Positions 8,889-15,012 of a stretch of 27,136 nt of DNA are shown piece by piece. The notes below the pieces were generated by a model that did no database searches, was not told the DNA's origin, and saw only the letters and a program-made list of their open reading frames with translations. The position numbers and the translations under genes are program-made. Position 1 is the first letter of the stretch. The number at the start of each line of letters is the position of its first letter. Source of the stretch: JACCZZ01 sp044227805. Lineage in GTDB: Bacteria; Bacteroidota; Bacteroidia; Chitinophagales; UBA10324. Location of the stretch: contig JBGAWA010000059.1 in assembly GCA_044227805.1 (NCBI GenBank), forward strand, positions 1 to 27,136. The letters run 5' to 3'.

Positions 8889-9467
8889 ATGCAAACTCAG
8901 GTTCTTAATGATGAAGCACTTGTGCTTCAGTACATGCATGGCAATGAACAAGCCCTTGAAGTTTTGATCAGGCGGCACAAAAGTAAAGTATTCACTTCCA
9001 TTTTCATGTTCGTGCGTGACCAATACCTGGCGGAAGACCTCTTCCAGGATACTTTTATTAAGGTGGTAAAAAAATTAAGGGCGCATCAATACCAGGAAGA
9101 AGGTAAATTCCTGCCGTGGGTGATGCGGATCGCCCATAACCTGTGTATTGATTATTACAGGAAAACCAGGCGCACACCACAAATCACAACGCCGGATGGA
9201 TTTGACATCTTTAATGTGTTACAGTTTTCAGATGGAAACCCTGAAAAGATGATGATCCGACAGCAGTCTCATCAAAAGGTGAGGGAAATGGTAGATCATT
9301 TGCCGGCTGAACAAAAGGAGGTTGTCATTCTTCGTCATTATGCTGACTTAAGCTTTAAGGAAATTGCTGATATTACCAATGTGAGTATCAACACAGCACT
9401 TGGACGTATGCGTTATGCGCTTATCAACCTGCGCAAGCTTCAAAAGGAAAAGCAAATCGCATTGTAG
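8889..9467 (+). CDS. ECF-type RNA polymerase sigma factor (sigma-70 family)
   Basis: A 192-residue group 4 sigma factor with only the two core domains. Region 2 spans about residues 26-95 and includes YLAEDLFQDTFIKVVKKL and FLPWVMRIAHNLCIDYYRK. Region 4 spans about 131-183 and holds the helix-turn-helix LSFKEIADITNVSINTALGR. An in-frame ATG at 8838 would add 17 residues that do not look like the family; ATG at 8889, giving MQTQVLNDEALVLQYM, matches the usual N-terminus and is preferred. A small acidic gene follows by 152 bases, the common Bacteroidota arrangement of an ECF sigma with a short partner. With uvrA divergent on one side and nth downstream, a role in stress or DNA-damage response is plausible but is inference. 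Confidence 0.95.
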   Translation: MQTQVLNDEALVLQYMHGNEQALEVLIRRHKSKVFTSIFMFVRDQYLAEDLFQDTFIKVVKKLRAHQYQEEGKFLPWVMRIAHNLCIDYYRKTRRTPQITTPDGFDIFNVLQFSDGNPEKMMIRQQSHQKVREMVDHLPAEQKEVVILRHYADLSFKEIADITNVSINTALGRMRYALINLRKLQKEKQIAL

Positions 9468-9619
9468 CCATTGAGGCTCATTTGGCACTTTGCTGTTGAC
9501 CTGATTGCCACGATCGGAATTGAATTGCCCGGCAAGCAAAAAATTAGCCTGTCACACACAATATGCTGAAAGTTTGGCGTTGTTAGGATGTTCTTTTTAA
9601 AACGGAACGTAACCTGAAG

Positions 9620-9865
9620 ATGCCTATGACAAACAACTTTACACCTAATGACCTCCTCCGATTTATTTACAAGGAAACCAGTCCGCAGGAAGATGTGACT
9701 ATCAGGCAATGGATTATGGAAGATGCCTATGCTGCCCGACTCTTTCAGCAATTCACTTGGACCTGCAGTTTACTGGACGCTGAAAGTATGGAACCCAGCG
9801 AATCATCCGTGAATATTATCCTTGATTTCAGCAAGGAAACCGCACATGAGACAAGCGCTGTTTGA
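9620..9865 (+). CDS. Small ECF-sigma-associated protein, putative anti-sigma-like
   Basis: An 81-residue protein directly downstream of the ECF sigma factor. The N-terminal part (FTPNDLLRFIYKETSPQEDV, residues 7-26) resembles the N-terminal helix of Bacteroidota anti-sigma-like proteins, which pack against the sigma factor. There is no zinc-ligand HxxxCxxC motif and no membrane segment, so it would be a soluble form. A second ATG at 9626 (MTNNFT) could be the real start. Position and N-terminal pattern suggest a regulator of the upstream sigma factor; this is inference, and the protein could act otherwise. The gap to nth, 178 bases, contains a possible gene remnant on the opposite strand. Confidence 0.65.
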   Translation: MPMTNNFTPNDLLRFIYKETSPQEDVTIRQWIMEDAYAARLFQQFTWTCSLLDAESMEPSESSVNIILDFSKETAHETSAV

Positions 9866-10041
9866 CCGCTGATGATGGCAACAAACTCGTTAGGATGAAC
9901 CATGCGTATTGCAGTCCCATAGTATAGTTCTAAGGGATTTTTCAATTGATAAATCCTGGCCAAGCATGCTGCAGCATCTTCTTGCATAACGGGTTTTTTC
10001 AGTTCGGATTTACCATCCTCATTGGTACGACTTACCTTTGA
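9866..10041 (-). pseudogene. Possible remnant of an unidentified gene
   Basis: On the minus strand a frame opens at 10041, just after a TGA at 10044-10042, and runs leftward through the gap between the small sigma-associated gene and nth. Its translation looks protein-like, for example QEDAAACLARIYQLKNPLE followed by YYGTAIRMVHPNEFVAIISG. The frame stays open to 9745, but beyond 9866 it is antisense to the small gene. There is no start codon before an ATG at 9987, in mid-sequence. It may be the decayed piece of a gene that once sat here, or chance. I do not recognise the family. Confidence 0.25.
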
Positions 10042-10043
10042 TC

Positions 10044-10691
10044 ATGACTTTGAAGGAACGATATGCCGGCATTTTGGCTTACTTCGATTTGCATGCCCCT
10101 AATGCTGCAACAGAGTTGGAATATGATTCTCCATACCAGTTGCTGGTCGCTGTAATTCTGTCCGCACAATGCACGGATAAGCGGGTTAACATGACTACAC
10201 CTGCTTTTTTTAAACGATTTCCGGATGCGGCAACACTTGCCATCGCAAGTGTGGAGGAGGTCTTCCCATTTATTAAAAGCATTAGCTATCCAAATAATAA
10301 ATCCAGACATCTTGTTGGCATGGCTAAGATGCTCATTGAAAAATTCAATGGTGAAGTACCTGCTGATGTCGATCATCTGCAGCTATTGCCCGGAGTTGGC
10401 AGGAAAACGGCAAATGTTATTGCGTCCTGCATCTTTAATCAGCCTAAGATGGCAGTTGATACGCATGTTTTCAGGGTATCAGCCCGATTGGGTTTGACCA
10501 GGGAGGCAAAGAATCCCAAACAAGCAGAGATACAACTCATAAAGCATATTCCAGAAGATAAAATCTACCTGGCGCATCATTGGTTAATATTGCATGGAAG
10601 GTATGTGTGCCTTGCTCGTACACCGAAATGCCATGATTGTGGAATTCAGCAATATTGCAGTTATTACCACAAAAGGCGCAGGCAGGATTAG
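10044..10691 (+). CDS. nth: Endonuclease III (DNA glycosylase/AP lyase)
   Basis: A 215-residue bifunctional glycosylase that removes oxidised pyrimidines in base-excision repair. The helix-hairpin-helix motif LPGVGRKTANVI is at 115-126 and contains the catalytic Lys121. The catalytic aspartate is D139 in AVDTHVFRVSARLGL. The C-terminal iron-sulphur loop matches C-x6-C-x2-C-x5-C exactly as C189, C196, C199 and C205. A TTG six bases upstream is in frame, but ATG at 10044 gives the normal start MTLKERYAGIL. It is the last protein gene before the tRNA-Phe array, which is transcribed toward it from the other strand. Confidence 0.97.
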   Translation: MTLKERYAGILAYFDLHAPNAATELEYDSPYQLLVAVILSAQCTDKRVNMTTPAFFKRFPDAATLAIASVEEVFPFIKSISYPNNKSRHLVGMAKMLIEKFNGEVPADVDHLQLLPGVGRKTANVIASCIFNQPKMAVDTHVFRVSARLGLTREAKNPKQAEIQLIKHIPEDKIYLAHHWLILHGRYVCLARTPKCHDCGIQQYCSYYHKRRRQD

Positions 10692-10747
10692 CAAACTTTT
10701 GATCCCCATCTATCTGTAAAGAGAGAGACGGATAATATTTAGGTTAA

Positions 10748-10806
10748 TGAGGGGCATCGTTGAACTGTCGACACTCCCGACTCGTCGGGATGCTCTACCA
10801 ACAAGC
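10748..10806 (-). pseudogene. Decayed tRNA-Phe-like copy A
   Basis: Read on the minus strand, it keeps the D-arm piece GTTGGTAGAGC and a T-loop-like GTTCAAC. The 5' acceptor strand GGTGGGG is missing. The anticodon arm is replaced by TCCCGA-CGAG-TCGGGA, a perfect 6-bp stem with a 4-base loop and no usable anticodon loop of 7. The T-stem no longer pairs. It cannot fold as a normal tRNA. Confidence 0.75.
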
Positions 10807-10808
10807 TT

Positions 10809-10842
10809 AAAAAATAAGCGCATCCATTCAGAAGCGCTTATT
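10809..10842 (-). terminator. Intrinsic terminator, duplicated copy
   Basis: A perfect 9-bp stem, AATAAGCGC (10813-10821) with GCGCTTATT (10834-10842), and a 12-base loop. On the minus strand it is followed by TTTT. It is identical to the hairpin directly after tRNA-Phe and lies downstream of decayed copy B. Confidence 0.7.
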
Positions 10843-10853
10843 AAATGTAAAGT

Positions 10854-10914
10854 GGTGAGGGCCAGCGTTGCAGTGTCGACACTCCCGACTCGTCGGGATG
10901 CTCTACCAACAAGC
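10854..10914 (-). pseudogene. Decayed tRNA-Phe-like copy B
   Basis: Read on the minus strand, it starts at GCTTGTTGGTAGAGC, which can still form a 4-bp D-stem. It then carries the same TCCCGA-CGAG-TCGGGA arm as copy A and the 10-base palindrome GTGTCGACAC in place of the variable loop and the start of the T-stem. The 3' acceptor bases CCTCACC are kept, but the 5' acceptor strand is gone. Compared with copy A, its T-loop is more altered (ACTGCAACG). Confidence 0.75.
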
Positions 10915-10916
10915 CT

Positions 10917-10950
10917 AAAAAATAAGCGCATCCATTCAGAAGCGCTTATT
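10917..10950 (-). terminator. Intrinsic terminator of tRNA-Phe
   Basis: The stem AATAAGCGC (10921-10929) pairs with GCGCTTATT (10942-10950) over nine perfect base pairs with a 12-base loop. On the minus strand it is followed by a T run (TTATTTTTTAGG). It begins 11 bases after the mature tRNA-Phe 3' end, the expected place for its terminator. Confidence 0.8.
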
Positions 10951-10960
10951 AAATGTAAAG

Positions 10961-11033
<73 letters not shown>

Positions 11034-11085
11034 CAATTTCTAAAATTACCGCCTCAGTCAAATACCTGTATTTTTGAAAGGACTG

Positions 11086-11115
11086 CAAAAGTAATCGTTT
11101 TAACAAAAAAGCAAA
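11086..11115 (-). promoter_or_regulatory. Probable promoter of tRNA-Phe
   Basis: On the minus strand TTTG (11115-11112), an 18-base spacer and TACTTTTG (11093-11086) match the Bacteroidota -33/-7 promoter TTTG-N19-21-TAnnTTTG, with a spacer one base short. It ends about 50 bases before the mature tRNA 5' end, leaving room for a processed leader. Confidence 0.55.
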
Positions 11116-11156
11116 ATGCATTGGCAGTAATAATGCTCCAGCATAGGTTTTTGTGA

Positions 11157-11648
11157 TCAGTCATCCAATGGGATATTCAGATAGTTTGCGATCTCATGGG
11201 CCACAGCCTTCAACTCTTTCTTATCAGCCGATTCCATAATTTTTACCAATGAACCGTCATCCTTTGATAAGTACACGCTGAACCTTCCTGCAGTATAATT
11301 CTTCACCAAAATCCTGTCAATGGAAGTGATTGGATAGATATAACTTTTCTGCAGGTACCCAAGGTGCTTGTAGATGCAATAACAATTTGATTCAATCATA
11401 TCAAATACCACCAGACCGTTTGATGATAAGATCCATACGCCGTAGAAAAGCAGCAGGGTCGAAAAAGCCAATGGCCAAACGGCAAATGCTGCGTCAAGGA
11501 ATCCCCTGAAGAGCATGGAGCAAACAAAGGTGATCGTACCCGTCAAAAAAACGGGGTTCCACACTTTGTTAGGTAGGCACACCAGCAACAAGTGCCGGTT
11601 ATCAGATTCTTTGATTACGGGGCAGTTTACATAGTGTAACGACTTCAT
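11157..11648 (-). CDS. Two-helix membrane protein of unknown function
   Basis: A 163-residue protein with two predicted membrane helices, about residues 32-50 (PVFLTGTITFVCSMLF) and 54-74 (AFAVWPLAFSTLLLFYGVWIL). They are followed by a soluble, probably cytoplasmic, C-terminal domain of about 85 residues. That domain alternates short strands (CYCIYKHLGYLQKSYIYPI, DRILVKNYTAGRFSVYLSK) and ends in an amphipathic helix (KKELKAVAHEIANYLNIP), a layout like bacterial pleckstrin-homology-type membrane proteins. ATG at 11648 is preferred over an in-frame TTG at 11660. It stands alone between the tRNA-Phe promoter and the divergent aminotransferase. No function can be given; the PH-like fold is only a suggestion. 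Confidence 0.75.
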   Translation of the reverse strand: MKSLHYVNCPVIKESDNRHLLLVCLPNKVWNPVFLTGTITFVCSMLFRGFLDAAFAVWPLAFSTLLLFYGVWILSSNGLVVFDMIESNCYCIYKHLGYLQKSYIYPITSIDRILVKNYTAGRFSVYLSKDDGSLVKIMESADKKELKAVAHEIANYLNIPLDD

Positions 11649-11745
11649 TAGCTTTTTCAAGAGATCGTATTTTCAATACGTAAAAATGAAAGTAAAAAAT
11701 TAATCGGTGTAATTTGCTCTCAATAAATCTACTTCCTTCATTGCC

Positions 11746-12942
11746 ATGCTTTCCAACCGTAACCTGTTTCTCCGGCATCTTGCGCAAACGTCTGATGCAC
11801 CGATGATGCTCGAGATTGAAAGGGCAGAGGGAATCTATCTTTACGATATTAATGGCAAAGCCTATATTGATCTGATCTCGGGCATCAGCGTTAGCAGTAT
11901 CGGGCATCGCCATCCTGCTGTGCTCACGTCCATTGACCGTCAATTAAAAAAATACCTGCACCTGATGGTGTACGGAGAATTTGTGCAATCTCCGCAAGTA
12001 CAATATGCCATGCTTTTGGTATCAAAACTGCCGAAGCAGCTTAATGCAGTTTATTTCACCAATTCAGGCACTGAAGCTACGGAAGGTGCCATGAAGCTTG
12101 CCAAACGGCTGACAGGACGATCCTTTTTTGTTTCTTTCTTTAACAGTTATCATGGTCATACACAAGGTGCCCTGAGTATAATGGGAGATGAATATTGGAA
12201 GCAAGCCTTTCGGCCATTACTCCCGGGCAATTTATTGCTGCATTTTAATGACAGGCAAGGGCTGGAGAATATTACAACCGATACGGCAGCAGTCATTATG
12301 GAGCCCGTGCAGGCAGAAGCCGGAGTGGTTCGGCCAATAAATGATTTTCTCCGGATGGTCAGGTCGCGTTGCGATGAAACCGGAACACTATTGATTTTTG
12401 ATGAGATTCAGACCGGCATGGGACGTACCGGCACCTTATATTCTTTTGAACAGTATGGAGTAGTTCCCGATATCCTGTTAACGGCAAAAGCATTCGGCGG
12501 AGGAATGCCACTGGGTGCCTTTATTTCATCGCAGGAAAATATGAGTGCGCTGATGCATGATCCTGTGCTGGGTCATCTTACCACTTTCGGTGGTCATCCG
12601 GTTTCGTGCGCAGCAGGTAAAGCGGCACTGGAAGTACTGCTGAATGAGAATTTGATAGCCGGCGTTGAGCACCGCCGCCGCCTTTTTGAGCGGCAACTTG
12701 TTCATCCTGCCATTAAGGAATTCAGATGTGCAGGCTTGCTGATGGCCATTGAATTCACTGATGAATCATTTTGTAAAAGAGTGATCGCGAAATGTATAGA
12801 AGCAGGCTTAATCACCGACTGGTTTTTATTTGCGCCACACTGTTTGCGTTTGGCTCCTCCCTTGACGATTTCCGATGCAGAAATAATAGAATCATGTAAA
12901 CTGATTATTCATGCAATAGAAGTGGCAGGTAATGAACCATAA
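11746..12942 (+). CDS. Class III PLP-dependent aminotransferase
   Basis: A 398-residue fold-type I aminotransferase of the acetylornithine/ornithine/4-aminobutyrate group. The phosphate-binding segment NSGTEATEGAMKLAK is at 106-120. The aspartate that contacts the PLP ring is D219 in FDEIQTGMGRTG, and the PLP lysine is K248 in LTAKAFGGGMPLGAF. The N-terminus YDINGKAYIDLISGISVSS is typical. Length is normal. The amino donor cannot be told from the motifs, and no arginine or lysine biosynthesis genes are nearby, so argD is not assigned. Its last 11 bases overlap the start of the following lipoprotein gene, so the two are likely translationally coupled. Confidence 0.92.
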   Translation: MLSNRNLFLRHLAQTSDAPMMLEIERAEGIYLYDINGKAYIDLISGISVSSIGHRHPAVLTSIDRQLKKYLHLMVYGEFVQSPQVQYAMLLVSKLPKQLNAVYFTNSGTEATEGAMKLAKRLTGRSFFVSFFNSYHGHTQGALSIMGDEYWKQAFRPLLPGNLLLHFNDRQGLENITTDTAAVIMEPVQAEAGVVRPINDFLRMVRSRCDETGTLLIFDEIQTGMGRTGTLYSFEQYGVVPDILLTAKAFGGGMPLGAFISSQENMSALMHDPVLGHLTTFGGHPVSCAAGKAALEVLLNENLIAGVEHRRRLFERQLVHPAIKEFRCAGLLMAIEFTDESFCKRVIAKCIEAGLITDWFLFAPHCLRLAPPLTISDAEIIESCKLIIHAIEVAGNEP

Positions 12943-13936
12943 TATTCCATGCAGCAGGTACTATAGCCGATTCCGGATCCGTCTATTGCTCATAATAGCG
13001 GTTTTCCTTGCTACAGCTTTTTTCACTTCATCCTGCAGGAAGGAGATAACCACATTGATCTTTACCGAGCTGCCTTCAGGCACAACACATGATCTTAACG
13101 ATATTTTTTTTGTAAATGACTCAACGGGCTATGCCTGCGGCGGTGAACGTTATACAGAAGGAAATATCCTAAAAACCACTGACGGGGGCAACACCTGGAA
13201 AGCACAAGGTGAAAACCTGAATAAAGCGCTAAACAGGCAGTATTATGCTTCTGCTGACTCAGGTTTCATTGTTGGCATGGATGGTAAAATTTATAAAACC
13301 ACGGATGCGGGAAATTACTGGAACCTCTATCAATCGCCTCGCTACCAGCCGCTGCATGATGTAGTAATGCTGACCGCTCAAAAAGCGCTCTGCTGTGGTG
13401 GCGACGGATACAAGACGGGTTACATCTACAGCACTTATGATGGTGGTGAGCATTGGAGCATTGACACCTTTCCTATGGAGTTCAGGAGTCTCTTTTTTAC
13501 GGATGATGAGACAGGCTTTGTTGCAGGGTATGGAGTAATCTTCAAAACTACAGATGGTGGAACGGAATGGCAACTCACGGAAGCGAAAGGTGATTTTTTT
13601 CAATCTGTCTTTTTTACCAGTGCATTGACTGGTTATGCCGTGGGTTATGAAGGCACTATACTTAAAACGGAAAATGGCGGAGACGACTGGGAATTGCTAC
13701 GCAACGGAAATAACATATTGCAGGAAACCTGGCACCCTGGGCAAATTACTTTTAGGGATGCCACTACCGGCTATATTATTGGGGAAAAGGGATGTTTTTT
13801 GAGAACATCAGACGCCGGTGTAACATGGCAGCAGGTTGAAAATGCTCCAAAGATTGATTTCCATGGAATTTATTTAACCAGCAGCGGCGGATTTTTATGT
13901 GGTGAAGGAGGAAAGATTTTCAGGTTTCTTGAATAA
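12932..13936 (+). CDS. Asp-box/YCF48-like repeat lipoprotein
   Basis: A 334-residue exported protein. The N-terminus has basic residues, then a hydrophobic segment (about 18-31) and a lipobox-like FTSSC with Cys35, which suggests lipid anchoring after signal peptidase II cleavage. The mature part holds at least six Asp-box-like turns, S/T-x-D-x-G-x-x-W (TTDGGNTW, TTDAGNYW, STYDGGEHW, TTDGGTEW, TENGGDDW, TSDAGVTW). Each follows a strand with a GYA(V/C)G-type pattern, implying a beta-propeller like YCF48/HCF136 and BNR proteins. In non-photosynthetic Bacteroidota these are usually envelope proteins of unknown role. ATG at 12932 overlaps the aminotransferase end by 11 bases. The lipobox is slightly atypical (Thr at -3). 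Confidence 0.85.
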   Translation: MNHNIPCSRYYSRFRIRLLLIIAVFLATAFFTSSCRKEITTLIFTELPSGTTHDLNDIFFVNDSTGYACGGERYTEGNILKTTDGGNTWKAQGENLNKALNRQYYASADSGFIVGMDGKIYKTTDAGNYWNLYQSPRYQPLHDVVMLTAQKALCCGGDGYKTGYIYSTYDGGEHWSIDTFPMEFRSLFFTDDETGFVAGYGVIFKTTDGGTEWQLTEAKGDFFQSVFFTSALTGYAVGYEGTILKTENGGDDWELLRNGNNILQETWHPGQITFRDATTGYIIGEKGCFLRTSDAGVTWQQVENAPKIDFHGIYLTSSGGFLCGEGGKIFRFLE

Positions 13937-14019
13937 GTAAGTATCACTGTAACTTAGCTGATTATGCTTTCAGTATTGGAAGGGAATAATCTTTAAATCG
14001 TTGTAATAAATTCCGTTGT

Positions 14020-14766
14020 ATGGTAACCATTGACCCAAAGGAAATATCCGTCGCACACCTTCATGCATACATGTTGTCTGCCATTGCGCCACGGCCGATT
14101 GCATTTGCCAGCACCATAGATAAAGAAGGAAGGCCTAATCTTGCACCTTTCAGCTTTTTTAATGCGTTCGGAAGCAATCCGCCAATTCTGGTTTTTTCTC
14201 CTGCTCGCCGCGTACGTGATAACACCACTAAGCATACACTCGAGAATGTGCTCGAAGTGCCGGAAGTAGTGATAAATACCGTGAACTATGACATGGTGCA
14301 TCAGACATCTTTATCGAGTGTCGAGTTTGCCAGGGAAGTCAATGAGTTTGAAAAGGCAGGATTCACGGCCCTACCATCACAAAAAATAAAACCTTTCCGC
14401 GTAAAGGAATCACCGGTCCAGTTTGAGTGCAAAGTGATTGAAATGAAACCCATGGGTGATCAGGGAGGCGCTGCTAACCTGGTCATTTGTGAAATTGTAT
14501 TGATACATATCAGCGAAGCGGTTATGAATGATCAATCGCGGATAGATCAGCATAAGATAGACCTTGTAGCGAGATTGGGGGGTGATTATTATGTTCGTGC
14601 TTCAGGAGCTGCATTGTTTGAAGTACATAAACCGAGTACGAAACCCGCCATTGGGATTGATCAGCTGCCCGAATTCATCCGCCAGAGTAAAGTGCTTACC
14701 GGAAATAACCTTGGTCAATTGGGTAATGCCGAAAGTTTTAACGGCCTTGAGGACTGGCAATGGTAA
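14020..14766 (+). CDS. Flavin reductase-like FMN-binding protein
   Basis: A 248-residue protein of the flavin reductase-like, split-barrel family (DIM6/NTAB type). The N-terminal signature SAIAPRPIAFAST, followed by GRPNLAPFSFFNAFGSNPP and then LVFSP, is the conserved FMN-binding region (residues about 19-66). The middle part SPVQFECKVIEMKPMG and GGAANLVICEIVLIHI matches the second conserved block. Members bind FMN and reduce or oxidise small substrates, often unknown. It stands alone between the lipoprotein and the convergent T9SS protease. Start ATG at 14020 gives a natural N-terminus. The substrate cannot be inferred. Confidence 0.88.
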   Translation: MVTIDPKEISVAHLHAYMLSAIAPRPIAFASTIDKEGRPNLAPFSFFNAFGSNPPILVFSPARRVRDNTTKHTLENVLEVPEVVINTVNYDMVHQTSLSSVEFAREVNEFEKAGFTALPSQKIKPFRVKESPVQFECKVIEMKPMGDQGGAANLVICEIVLIHISEAVMNDQSRIDQHKIDLVARLGGDYYVRASGAALFEVHKPSTKPAIGIDQLPEFIRQSKVLTGNNLGQLGNAESFNGLEDWQW

Positions 14767-15012
14767 ATGTTCGGATCTTTTGCTTGGAGTTGCAGGAGCG
14801 GTTAGCAATGATGCTGAATCGCTGGAATATCATCGTCATATACTGGCGAAACAATTTCTTGAGGAAAGGGAATTTGTTGGCCGCCTGGAAAGTGTTGCTG
14901 GCAGCATGACCATGATTATTGCGGCAGTTAATGAAGAGATGTCATCTTACAGCGTTGAGTAAGAATTGGTCTGTTGAAAAATCCGGATTAAATGGTATGG
15001 GTGTTTTGGATA

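Noticed and set aside
9966..9977. 12-base palindrome ATGCTGCAGCAT as a regulator site
   Set aside because: It falls inside the protein-like remnant (Ala-Ala-Cys codons) and is about 70 bases from nth, with no second copy nearby; likely incidental.
14980..14989. AATCCGGATT palindrome between the flavin reductase and the T9SS protease
   Set aside because: A 10-base self-complementary stretch without loop or T run cannot act as a terminator, and such sites are expected by chance.
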